Source: Paenibacillus tepidiphilus (GTDB taxonomy: Bacteria; Bacillota; Bacilli; Paenibacillales; Paenibacillaceae). Taken from it: a stretch of DNA of 61,634 nucleotides. Every line of letters begins with the position of its first letter. The first letter of the stretch is position 1. Positions 1-7,334 of the stretch are shown here, piece by piece. Position numbers and translations under genes: made by a program. The notes under the pieces are model-generated. The model did no database searches. It worked only from the letters and a program-made list of their open reading frames with translations, and was not told where the DNA came from. The stretch spans positions 1 to 61,634 of the forward strand of contig NZ_VWRQ01000032.1 of assembly GCF_008635795.1 (NCBI RefSeq), in the 5' to 3' direction.

Positions 1-114
1 AATAAATTCTCATTTTGGAATCACCGAAGTGATTTCCGATACTCACTCGTTGTTCAGTTTTCAAAGATCAACATTGTTGCGTTCGATCAATTTCTCATCA
101 CCAGCAACTCTTAT
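1..114 (-). other. rRNA operon leader with boxA-like antiterminator
   Basis: Read on the minus strand, 70-56 is TGATCTTTGAAAACT, one base away from the Bacillus rrn boxA consensus (TGTTCTTTGAAAACT). A small hairpin follows at about 17-37 (GGAATCAC/GTGATTTCC). Together with the two promoters just upstream, this looks like the 5' leader of an rRNA operon whose 16S gene starts beyond the left edge. In B. subtilis lysS is likewise followed by an rRNA operon. The 16S gene itself is inferred, not seen. Confidence 0.75.
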
Positions 115-143
115 ACTATATCATATCCAACCGATCATTGCAA
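115..143 (-). promoter_or_regulatory. Sigma-A promoter of rRNA operon (proximal)
   Basis: -35 TTGCAA (143-138), 17-bp spacer and -10 TATAGT (120-115), preceded by an A-rich UP-like stretch. It lies 86 bp downstream of a nearly identical promoter. Confidence 0.8.
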
Positions 144-200
144 GCTCTTTTTTAATTTCTTATTTCGAGCAACCATTTGATCTTTCTTGGCCGGAATTAG

Positions 201-229
201 AATATACCATGTATACAGAATCATTGCAA
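201..229 (-). promoter_or_regulatory. Sigma-A promoter of rRNA operon (distal)
   Basis: -35 TTGCAA (229-224), 17-bp spacer and -10 TATATT (206-201), with an upstream A-tract. The flanking sequence repeats that of the proximal promoter, as in tandem rrn P1/P2 arrangements. Confidence 0.8.
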
Positions 230-329
230 GTACTTTTTTGAATTTCATGTAACACTAATTATCAAAGTGAAGTTGATTTAACTCTTTAATTCCTGAGTCT
301 CTCAGTATCGCGCTTCTTATTGCCAATAA

Positions 330-362
330 ACAAATTCAAGGAAGCCAGAAGCGGCTTCCTTG
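330..362 (-). terminator. Intrinsic terminator after lysS
   Basis: A 10-bp stem CAAGGAAGCC/GGCTTCCTTG with a 6-nt loop, followed on the minus strand by a T-rich run, 28 bp after the lysS stop. Confidence 0.85.
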
Positions 363-389
363 ATTGATCACTACCGTCAGTACATTGAA

Positions 390-1904
390 TTAGTCTTTAT
401 TCCGCATATGCGGGAAGAGCAATACGTCGCGGATAGAGGCCGCATTGGTAAGCAGCATAATCAAGCGGTCCACACCAATCCCCAGTCCACCTGTAGGCGG
501 CATACCATATTCCAGAGCACGGATGAAGTCTTCATCCATCTCATGGGCTTCATCGTTACCTTGCTCCTTCTCCTGGAGCTGAGCTTCAAAGCGCTGACGC
601 TGGTCGATCGGATCATTCAGCTCGCTGAAGGCATTGGCATGCTCACGGGCCACGATAAACAGCTCGAACCGGTCTGTAAAGCGCGGATCGTGATCGTTCT
701 TTTTGGCCAGCGGCGAGATTTCGACTGGATGTCCTGTGACAAAGGTAGGCTGAATCAGCGTTTCCTCCACGAACTGTTCAAAGAATGCATTGAGGATGTG
801 GCCAAAGGTCATATGCTTCTCTACCGGAACACGATGCTCCTTAGCCAGGCGATGGGCTTCTTCGTCGGTCATATGCACTCCGAAATCCACTCCGGTTACT
901 TCCTTAACGGCGTCTACCATGGTTACACGGCGCCACCCAGGCTGCAGATTCACCTCACGGCCCTGATAGTTGATCGTTTGTGTGCCGAGCACTTCCTGGG
1001 CAATATGGGCGATCATGCTTTCGGTCAGATTCATAATATCCTTATAATCGGCATAGGCTTCATACAGCTCGATCATTGTGAATTCCGGGTTATGGCGCGT
1101 GGAAATCCCTTCATTGCGGTATACGCGGCCAATTTCATATACCTTCTCTAATCCGCCCACAATCAGACGCTTCAGATGCAGTTCAATCGCAATCCGCATA
1201 TACAGCTGCATGTCCAGCGTATTGTGATGCGTGATGAACGGACGCGCAGCAGCCCCGCCGGCAATGGCATGCAGCGTCGGTGTTTCGACTTCAAGATATC
1301 CGAGCGAGTCCAGATAACGGCGCATCGACTGGATAATCCGTGAACGGGCAATAAAGGTCTGCTGAACCTCAGGGTTAATAATTAAATCGACATAACGCTG
1401 ACGATACCGCAGTTCGACATCCTTCAGGCCATGATATTTCTCCGGAAGCGGCAGCAGCGATTTCGACAGCACTTCCAGGTTGCTTACCTTGACGGAGGTT
1501 TCACCGGTCTTGGTCTTGAACAGCGTTCCCCGGATACCGACAATGTCGCCCAAGTCAAGGATGGTGAATGCACTGTACTGCTCTTCCGGAATACTGTCCT
1601 TGCGCACGTAAATCTGGATTTTGCCGCTCAGATCCTGGATGTGGGCGAAGCTGGCTTTACCCATTACACGTTTAGCCATAATTCGGCCGGCGAGGCTGAC
1701 TTCCAGCCCCAGTTCCTCCAGCTCATCATGCGTTTGTGCGTCATATTTGGCCAAAAGATCGCCGGCGTTTGCGGTACGCTCATACTTTTTGCCGAACGGA
1801 TCGATTCCCAGCGCACGCAGCTCGTCCAATTTACCTCTGCGGATTGTCAGCAGCTCACTCAGTTCAGTTTCGGTTGTCTCGACATTGTTGTTTTCTTCGG
1901 TCAT
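390..1904 (-). CDS. lysS: Lysine--tRNA ligase, class II
   Basis: Charges tRNA-Lys with lysine in the cytoplasm. The 504-aa protein has the usual LysS layout: an N-terminal OB-fold anticodon-binding domain (about residues 65-150), then the class II catalytic core with motif 2 (around YRNEGISTRHNPEF, residues 260-280) and motif 3 (GLGIGVDRLIMLL) near the C-terminus. An ATG nine bases upstream (1913) abuts the Shine-Dalgarno AAGAGAGG. The ATG at 1904 has a 9-nt spacing, so I place the start there. It follows greA, from which a weak hairpin terminator separates it; the two may be co-transcribed by readthrough from the strong greA promoter. Its own leader holds an imperfect GC-rich hairpin at about 1945-1985. 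No T-box sequence is visible. Confidence 0.97.
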   Translation of the reverse strand: MTEENNNVETTETELSELLTIRRGKLDELRALGIDPFGKKYERTANAGDLLAKYDAQTHDELEELGLEVSLAGRIMAKRVMGKASFAHIQDLSGKIQIYVRKDSIPEEQYSAFTILDLGDIVGIRGTLFKTKTGETSVKVSNLEVLSKSLLPLPEKYHGLKDVELRYRQRYVDLIINPEVQQTFIARSRIIQSMRRYLDSLGYLEVETPTLHAIAGGAAARPFITHHNTLDMQLYMRIAIELHLKRLIVGGLEKVYEIGRVYRNEGISTRHNPEFTMIELYEAYADYKDIMNLTESMIAHIAQEVLGTQTINYQGREVNLQPGWRRVTMVDAVKEVTGVDFGVHMTDEEAHRLAKEHRVPVEKHMTFGHILNAFFEQFVEETLIQPTFVTGHPVEISPLAKKNDHDPRFTDRFELFIVAREHANAFSELNDPIDQRQRFEAQLQEKEQGNDEAHEMDEDFIRALEYGMPPTGGLGIGVDRLIMLLTNAASIRDVLLFPHMRNKD

Positions 1905-2017
1905 TTCTTTCATCCTCTCTTAAACCATCCTGCGCATATACACAAGAAGAAACGGCTCCGCCCCTATAGGCAAGGGCAGCCCGTTCCTTTCCTTGGAATA
2001 TCGGCTTCCGAATCCCG

Positions 2018-2044
2018 AAAAAAGCTTCCCAAGGGAAGCTTTTT
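2018..2044 (-). terminator. Hairpin terminator between greA and lysS
   Basis: The inverted repeat AAGCTTCC/GGAAGCTT is flanked by A and T runs, so it could act on either strand. It begins about 20 bp after the greA stop and may reduce readthrough into lysS. Confidence 0.7.
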
Positions 2045-2061
2045 ATATTCCTTCTCCGGAT

Positions 2062-2541
2062 TTATTTCATGGTGATGTCTAGAATTTTATATTGAATAAC
2101 GCCTGCAGGAACACTAACGTCAACAATGGTGCCTACTTTTTTACCGATGATTGCTCTGCCAACCGGGCTTTCATTGGAAATCTTATTGTTCAGCGGATCA
2201 GATTCAGCGGTGCCGACAATGGTATATTCCATAATATCGCCGAACTCCAAATCCTCCACTTTAACGGTTACCCCAATGCTGACCACATCTGTGACGATTT
2301 CATCGCTGTTAATGATACGGGCATTGCGAAGCATTTTCTCCAGGGTGATGATGCGCCCTTCAATAAAAGCCTGCTCGTTCTTCGCGTCCTCATATTCCGA
2401 GTTCTCGCTGATATCTCCGTAACCGATAGCCACCTTAATCCGCTCAGCCACTTCGCGGCGCTTAACGGATTTAAGATTCTCCAGTTCTTCTTCCAGACGC
2501 TTAAGTCCGTCCGGCGTAAGGATGACCTCTTTATCACTCAT
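2062..2541 (-). CDS. greA: Transcription elongation factor GreA
   Basis: Rescues backtracked RNA polymerase by stimulating cleavage of the nascent RNA. At 159 aa it is the normal GreA length, with an N-terminal coiled coil (about residues 10-75, EELENLKSVKRREVAERI and onward) carrying the acidic tip (GDISENSEYEDAKNEQ, about 43-58). The C-terminal FKBP-like domain includes SPVGRAIIGKKVGT. AGGAG lies about 11 nt before the ATG. It is the first gene after a consensus sigma-A promoter and a structured leader of about 115 nt, and it is followed by lysS. Confidence 0.97.
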   Translation of the reverse strand: MSDKEVILTPDGLKRLEEELENLKSVKRREVAERIKVAIGYGDISENSEYEDAKNEQAFIEGRIITLEKMLRNARIINSDEIVTDVVSIGVTVKVEDLEFGDIMEYTIVGTAESDPLNNKISNESPVGRAIIGKKVGTIVDVSVPAGVIQYKILDITMK

Positions 2542-2603
2542 CTCAACCGATTCTCCTGTCGTTTACATTTATTAAAAACACCATACTATATGCGAATCTG
2601 GAG

Positions 2604-2639
2604 GGATAAGAACCCCCCTTGCTGCAGTGCTGCTTATCC
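2604..2639 (-). other. Hairpin in greA leader
   Basis: GGATAAG (2639-2633) can pair with CTTATCC (2610-2604), enclosing a C/G-rich loop, within the transcribed leader of greA. No T run follows, so it looks like a leader structure and not a terminator. Confidence 0.45.
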
Positions 2640-2662
2640 TAACGCTGATTTTATACTGAAAA

Positions 2663-2691
2663 ATTATATTGGAACCGCTACAAAATGTCAA
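2663..2691 (-). promoter_or_regulatory. Consensus sigma-A promoter for greA
   Basis: TTGACA (2691-2686), 17-bp spacer and TATAAT (2668-2663): a perfect match to the housekeeping consensus. It starts a leader of about 115 nt before greA. Confidence 0.9.
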
Positions 2692-2786
2692 TGAGACACG
2701 GGAAAGCGCCATACACCCGGACATTTTCGCAGACAAAGCGGCTGAAATATCAGCGATTCGACAGTTATCACGGAGATATTTACGCC

Positions 2787-2824
2787 AAAAAAAGGATGGC
2801 TGCGGCAGTCCGCAATCCATCCTT
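2787..2824 (-). terminator. Terminator after dusB (end of folate operon)
   Basis: Stem AAGGATGG/CCATCCTT followed by seven T on the minus strand, just downstream of the dusB stop. It isolates the pab/fol operon from greA-lysS. Confidence 0.9.
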
Positions 2825-2838
2825 CTGTTCATGAGTCA

Positions 2839-3846
2839 TCATACCGCCGAAAGCGACGCCTCAGCTTCCTCATCGGACTCGTACTGGGCGACATATTCCT
2901 CCAATAAACGAACCATACCGTCGCGCTTGGTTTCTTCCATAATGATATCCTTAACGCGGGCTGCACCCTTGAGCCCCTTCAGGTACCAAGCCATATGCTT
3001 GCGCATCTCACGGACGGCTACTGCCTCTCCCCTAAGGGCGATCAGACGGTCCATATGCAATATAGCTACTTGGATCTTCTCCGCAGGTCCCGGCTCCGGC
3101 ATCAGCTCTCCTGTGCTTAAATACTGGACAGTACGGTACAGCATCCACGGATTGCCGAGTGCTCCCCTTCCGATCATCACACCATCACAGCCGGTCTGAT
3201 CCAGCATGGCCCGGGCATCCTCCGGAGTGGCCACATCGCCGTTCCCGATGACGGGAATCGACACAGCCTCCTTGGCCATCTTGATATATTTCCAGTCTGC
3301 ATGTCCGGTATAGAGCTGCTCCCGGGTACGGCCATGCACGCTGACCGCCTTGCCGCCGGCACGCTCAACTGCCCGGGCATTCTCTTCGACAAAAATATGC
3401 TCGCTATCCCATCCGATCCGCATTTTTACAGTGACTGGTTTCTCGACAGCCTCGACAACGGCCGATACCATTTCATAGATTTTGTCGGGGTTCAGCAGCC
3501 AGCGGGCGCCGGCGTCGCATTTGGTCACTTTGGGCACAGGGCAGCCCATGTTGATGTCGATAATATCGGCGTTCGTTTCTTTATCCACGACTTTAGCCGC
3601 TTCGACCAGAGACGCCCGGTCCCCTCCAAAAATCTGCAGACTCAGCGGCTTCTCCCGCTCATCCACAAACAGCATTTCGCGGGTCCGGCGATTGCCGTGC
3701 AGGATTGCCTTGTCGCTGACCATTTCTGCACAGACCAGTCCGGTGCCGAATTCTTTGGCAATTAATCGGAATGCAGGGTTGCACACGCCGGCCATTGGAG
3801 CCAGCACGACCTGATTTTTCATCTCAATATCGCCGATTTTCAGCAT
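2839..3846 (-). CDS. dusB: tRNA-dihydrouridine synthase (DusB type)
   Basis: FMN-dependent reduction of specific uridines in tRNA to dihydrouridine. The TIM-barrel protein of 335 aa shows the catalytic-cysteine motif NMGCPVPKVTKCDAGA (about residues 98-113), the SVHGRTREQLYTG motif and the FMN phosphate-binding segment VMIGRGALGNPW. The start is the ATG at 3846, 7 nt after AGAGAGGAG; an upstream in-frame codon lies before the ribosome site. It is the last gene of the pabB-to-dusB operon, as in B. subtilis (yacF). Confidence 0.93.
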   Translation of the reverse strand: MLKIGDIEMKNQVVLAPMAGVCNPAFRLIAKEFGTGLVCAEMVSDKAILHGNRRTREMLFVDEREKPLSLQIFGGDRASLVEAAKVVDKETNADIIDINMGCPVPKVTKCDAGARWLLNPDKIYEMVSAVVEAVEKPVTVKMRIGWDSEHIFVEENARAVERAGGKAVSVHGRTREQLYTGHADWKYIKMAKEAVSIPVIGNGDVATPEDARAMLDQTGCDGVMIGRGALGNPWMLYRTVQYLSTGELMPEPGPAEKIQVAILHMDRLIALRGEAVAVREMRKHMAWYLKGLKGAARVKDIIMEETKRDGMVRLLEEYVAQYESDEEAEASLSAV

Positions 3847-3891
3847 GCTTTCACTCCTCTCTTTCAATAATATGAATGATAAAAATTCCGT

Positions 3892-4101
3892 CTACTCAGA
3901 CATATCTATAAGCTCAGCAACCGACATATCGAGAACATCCGCAATTTTATTTAAAATTTTATCTTCTAAACGTCGGTTTCCCCTCTCCACCGCCCCAAGC
4001 ACGGCCAACGAGACCCCGACATAATCCGCTAATTCCTGCTGGGTATAGCCCTTCAGCTTACGAAAGGCCCGGACCCTAAGTCCTATGCGTTTGGTGTCCA
4101 C
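3892..4101 (-). CDS. yazB: XRE-family helix-turn-helix protein (YazB type)
   Basis: A 69-aa protein made almost entirely of one Cro/C1-type helix-turn-helix: RAFRKLKGYTQQELADYVGVSLAVLGAVERGNRR. The GTG at 4101, 9 nt after AAGGAAGG, is the preferred start and gives the same length as B. subtilis YazB; a longer reading into folK lacks a ribosome site. It overlaps the end of folK by 19 bp, so the two are probably translationally coupled. No target is known or visible; being cytoplasmic and embedded in the folate operon, it could sense something there, but that is speculation. Confidence 0.85.
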   Translation of the reverse strand: MDTKRIGLRVRAFRKLKGYTQQELADYVGVSLAVLGAVERGNRRLEDKILNKIADVLDMSVAELIDMSE

Positions 4102-4622
4102 AAGCGGATTCCTTCCTTTCCGTCCACATCGTCCACAGCTGTCTGCATCCATTCGCGGAATCCGGAAATCCCCGGCTTTGACGACACCACTTCCTGTAGC
4201 GGAACCAGTACAAACGCCCGCTCTCGCATCCTTGGATGCGGCAAGGTGAGCTCCTGCGAGTCGCTGCTGTAGCCTTCAAACCAGAGCAAATCCAAATCCA
4301 CGGTCCGCGGCCCATAGCGGATATCCCGCACCCGACCCAACTGTGCCTCAATCTCCAGCATCACTTGCAGCAGCACCTCCGGTGCCAGGGTGGTACTCAG
4401 CGCCGCCGCCATATTCAGAAACTGCGGCTGATCGAGATAACCGACAGGTTCTGTTTCGTATATCCTGGAACAGCGCAGCACCTGAATGCCTTCCTGCTGC
4501 TCCAATCTGTGCAAAGCCTCCCTGAGAGCCCCTTCACGGTTACCCAAATTAGCCCCTAAAGCAATATAAGCCTCTGATGCTGCGTCAGAGGTGGAATGTC
4601 TGTTCATCGGACTCTGTCTCAC
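4083..4622 (-). CDS. folK: 2-amino-4-hydroxy-6-hydroxymethyldihydropteridine diphosphokinase
   Basis: Transfers pyrophosphate from ATP to hydroxymethyl-dihydropterin, the step before dihydropteroate synthase. The HPPK motifs are ALGANLGNREG, ETEPVGYLDQPQFLN and the signature RYGPRTVDLDLLWF (about residues 108-121). The GTG at 4622 overlaps the folB stop (GTGA). A second possible start is the ATG at 4607 (MNRHSTSD); neither has a strong ribosome site, as expected for coupled translation. 179 aa is typical. Confidence 0.95.
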   Translation of the reverse strand: MRQSPMNRHSTSDAASEAYIALGANLGNREGALREALHRLEQQEGIQVLRCSRIYETEPVGYLDQPQFLNMAAALSTTLAPEVLLQVMLEIEAQLGRVRDIRYGPRTVDLDLLWFEGYSSDSQELTLPHPRMRERAFVLVPLQEVVSSKPGISGFREWMQTAVDDVDGKEGIRLWTPNA

Positions 4623-4981
4623 TTTCTCGTTCTGCGCAATTCTACGGTTACTCCCTGAAAATGAACGTCGAACGGAGGATGCGGCTTGGTCAGCTTGACC
4701 GTAGCAGCATTGATAATAGTATAAGTGTCCAATACCGCAGATGCAATATGTTCAGCCAGAGCCTCAATCAGCTTGAACGACTTTTTTTCGACAACAGCCT
4801 TCACCAGCTCATGAACTTCGGCATAGTTTACCGTCTGTTCCAGGTCATCATTCCTGCCTGCGGCAGACAGATCAAGCTCCAGCTCCAAATCTACATAGAA
4901 ACGTTGCCCCAGCTTGCGCTCTTCTTCGAATACCCCGTGATACCCGTAATATTCCATGCGGTGCAGTGTCATTTTATCCAT
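4619..4981 (-). CDS. folB: Dihydroneopterin aldolase
   Basis: Converts 7,8-dihydroneopterin to 6-hydroxymethyl-7,8-dihydropterin and glycolaldehyde in folate synthesis. At 120 aa it is the usual length, with the FolB hallmarks YYGYHGVFEEERKLGQRF (active-site Glu included) and the C-terminal KLTKPHPPFD segment. The start ATG (4981) is preceded by AGAAGGCGG. It overlaps folK by 4 bp and lies 39 bp after folP. Confidence 0.95.
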   Translation of the reverse strand: MDKMTLHRMEYYGYHGVFEEERKLGQRFYVDLELELDLSAAGRNDDLEQTVNYAEVHELVKAVVEKKSFKLIEALAEHIASAVLDTYTIINAATVKLTKPHPPFDVHFQGVTVELRRTRK

Positions 4982-5020
4982 ATATGGTCAACCGCCTTCT
5001 CTTCAATATATAAAAAAAGC

Positions 5021-5878
5021 TTACCCGTACAACAGCGGAGCGCTTGCATAGAGCATGGCATCGCACATTTGAACCGTGCGCTTAATCTTCGCCACATCGT
5101 GCACCCGTACGATCTGGCAGCCTTGGGCAATGCCGAAGGCAACGGTGGCCGCCGTCCCTTCCACTACATCATCTGCCGGAAGGTCAAGAGCGGTGCGGAT
5201 AAATCTCTTGCGCGAGGTGGCCAGCAGCACCGGATAGCCAAGTCCCGCCAGCTTGTCCAGCAGCATCATTACCTGCAGATTCTCCGTATAGTCTTTGGCA
5301 AAGCCGATTCCCGGGTCGAGAATAATGTTCTCATGACGTACGCCGGCGGTCAACGCGAGATTGATGCTCTCCAGAAGGTCGGAGGTCATATCCGAAGCAA
5401 GATCGGCGTAATCACGGTTATGCCGGTTATGCATCACAATGAACGGGCAATCGGCCGCGGCCGCAGCGGCAGCCATTGCGGGATCGGCTTTGCCGCCCCA
5501 GACATCGTTAATGATATGCGCTCCGGCCTTAAGCGCCTGCCGGGCTACCTCCGCTTTATAGGTATCAACTGACAATGGCAGCTGCGGTGCCGCACGATGA
5601 ATGCTTTCAATTACTGGCAGGATGCGTTCCAGCTCTTCCTCCGCACTCACCGGCTCATGGCCCGGACGGGTCGATTCCCCGCCGATATCAATAATGTCGG
5701 CGCCTTCGGAAGCCATGCGCAGCGCATGTTCCACCGCCTTCTCCGGTTCATTCCAGAGTCCCCCGTCGGAGAACGAATCGGGTGTGACATTGAGAATGCC
5801 CATGATCAAAGTCCGTTCACCCAGCACAAGCTCTTGCTCCCCACAGCGGTAGCTGCGTTTATATAGTACCGGTCTCAT
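5021..5878 (-). CDS. folP: Dihydropteroate synthase
   Basis: Joins hydroxymethyl-dihydropterin pyrophosphate to p-aminobenzoate; this enzyme is the target of sulfonamides. The TIM-barrel motifs are all visible: IMGILNVTPDSFSDGG (about residues 25-40), DIGGESTRPG (about 62-71), and the C-terminal ATSRKRF and VRVHDV. The ATG overlaps the pabC stop by 4 bp. 285 aa is typical. It sits between the p-aminobenzoate genes and folB/folK, so one operon makes both halves of the pteroate. Confidence 0.96.
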   Translation of the reverse strand: MRPVLYKRSYRCGEQELVLGERTLIMGILNVTPDSFSDGGLWNEPEKAVEHALRMASEGADIIDIGGESTRPGHEPVSAEEELERILPVIESIHRAAPQLPLSVDTYKAEVARQALKAGAHIINDVWGGKADPAMAAAAAAADCPFIVMHNRHNRDYADLASDMTSDLLESINLALTAGVRHENIILDPGIGFAKDYTENLQVMMLLDKLAGLGYPVLLATSRKRFIRTALDLPADDVVEGTAATVAFGIAQGCQIVRVHDVAKIKRTVQMCDAMLYASAPLLYG

Positions 5879-6756
5879 GTCTTCTTGTTCGTCCTTTCAC
5901 GGTATAATTCAAGTAATTTGGCAGTTCGGATTCCGCAGTGTCCGCCGCTCACAAGGGTCTTGCTGCCACTATTCCATAAGCCTGTTATAGGTACAAGTTC
6001 CTGTATGGAGCTGGTGATGAATATCTCATCGGCGGCTAGAAGTTCCTCCCAGCTGTATAACCCCTCTACAGGCTGCAGCCCCGCTTCAGAGGCAAGCTCC
6101 AGCACCATTTCCCGGGTAATGCCCGGGAGAATGCCTGTATTCAGGGAGGGCGTGCACAACAAATCACCGGCGATAAAAAAGACATTGCTGACGATGCCTT
6201 CGGCCACATAGCCCTGCCCGGTTAGCATCAACCCTTCCGCACCGAGCCGGGCGGAAGGATAGCCGGCCAATTCACGCTTTGCCATTATATTGTTCATATA
6301 ATGGAGCGATTTCAGCCGTACTGGACCTTCCGGCGTGTTGCGGGGCAGCTTGAGGAGCTGCAGTCCTTTGCCCTGCGTATATAAATCGCCGGGCAGGCGG
6401 GGAAGCTCCTTGATATAGAGCAGATGGTTCGGCTTCGTATAGTCACCTGCCGGCAACCCCAGGACATCCTCGCCTGCTGTCACGGTGTAACGAATATAAG
6501 CCTCCTCTAATCCATTGTGCTCCATAACGCTGGCAATCCATTCTTTCAGCGAAGCCTCCGCCGGATGGAAGGGAATCCCCAGCAGCCTGCATCCTTGCTC
6601 CAGCCGGGACAGATGGCGGTCTAGCAGGAAGGGCTCACCTCTGTAAGTACGGAAGGTCTCAAACAGCCCCATCCCGTACAAAAAGCCGTGATCCAGGGCG
6701 GAAACCACGGCGTTCTTGGACTCGACGACTTGATAGTTTAAGCCTATATAGTTCAT
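5875..6756 (-). CDS. pabC: Aminodeoxychorismate lyase
   Basis: PLP enzyme that releases pyruvate from 4-amino-4-deoxychorismate to give p-aminobenzoate. It is a 293-aa fold-type IV PLP protein with the N-terminal DHGFLYGMGLFETFRTY motif. The probable PLP lysine is in LKSLHYMNNIMAKRELA (about residues 143-159), followed by the phosphate-binding GILPGITREMVLELA. It overlaps pabA (4 bp) and folP (4 bp). Branched-chain and D-amino acid aminotransferases share the fold; the operon makes PabC by far the best reading. Confidence 0.93.
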   Translation of the reverse strand: MNYIGLNYQVVESKNAVVSALDHGFLYGMGLFETFRTYRGEPFLLDRHLSRLEQGCRLLGIPFHPAEASLKEWIASVMEHNGLEEAYIRYTVTAGEDVLGLPAGDYTKPNHLLYIKELPRLPGDLYTQGKGLQLLKLPRNTPEGPVRLKSLHYMNNIMAKRELAGYPSARLGAEGLMLTGQGYVAEGIVSNVFFIAGDLLCTPSLNTGILPGITREMVLELASEAGLQPVEGLYSWEELLAADEIFITSSIQELVPITGLWNSGSKTLVSGGHCGIRTAKLLELYRERTNKKT

Positions 6757-7334
6757 GCCGGCTCCCCGGCTCTCCGTTTCAGAAAATTGCGCAGCATCTG
6801 ATGCCCGTGATCGGTAATGATCGACTCCGGATGGAACTGAACGCCTTCAATCGGGTATTCCTTGTGGCGCAGGCCCATAATCTCTCCTTCGGCTGTCTCT
6901 GCCGTAATCTCGAGGCAATCGGGCAGCGTCTCCCGCTCCACAATCAGCGAGTGGTACCGGGTGGCGGTAAACGGTGATTCCAGTCCCTCAAACACGGAGG
7001 TACCGTGATGGTGTATCGGAGACGTCTTGCCGTGCATCAGCCGCTCTGCGCGGATGACATTGCCCCCGAAGGCCGCTCCGATGGCCTGATGGCCCAGGCA
7101 TACGCCAAAGATCGGAATAACGCCCTTGAAATGCTGCAGCAGCTCCAGGCTGATGCCTGCCTCATTCGGGGTGCATGGGCCGGGGGAAATCAGAATATGG
7201 TCCGGTGCCAGCGCTTCAATCTCCGAAAGGGTAATCTCGTCGTTGCGGAATACCTTCACTTCTTCCCCCAGCTCCCCCAGATATTGCACCAGGTTAAACG
7301 TAAAGGAATCATAATTATCGATGACCAGGATCAT
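6753..7334 (-). CDS. pabA: Aminodeoxychorismate/anthranilate synthase glutaminase subunit
   Basis: Class I glutamine amidotransferase that feeds ammonia to PabB; in B. subtilis the same protein also serves anthranilate synthase. 193 aa, with DNYDSFTFNLVQYLGE at the N-terminus, the nucleophile in GVCLGHQAIG (about Cys80) and the His/Glu pair in GVQFHPESI. The start ATG at 7334 follows AAGGAGG by 9-10 nt; upstream in-frame codons have no ribosome site. It overlaps pabB by 20 bp. Confidence 0.95.
   Translation of the reverse strand: MILVIDNYDSFTFNLVQYLGELGEEVKVFRNDEITLSEIEALAPDHILISPGPCTPNEAGISLELLQHFKGVIPIFGVCLGHQAIGAAFGGNVIRAERLMHGKTSPIHHHGTSVFEGLESPFTATRYHSLIVERETLPDCLEITAETAEGEIMGLRHKEYPIEGVQFHPESIITDHGHQMLRNFLKRRAGEPA

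Noticed and set aside
1..350. Leader of a tRNA cluster instead of an rRNA operon
   Set aside because: Tandem promoters, boxA and the lysS-rrn order of B. subtilis favour an rRNA operon; the gene itself is outside the window.
1920..2000. T-box riboswitch before lysS
   Set aside because: The leader has a GC-rich hairpin but no T-box sequence and no antiterminator arrangement.
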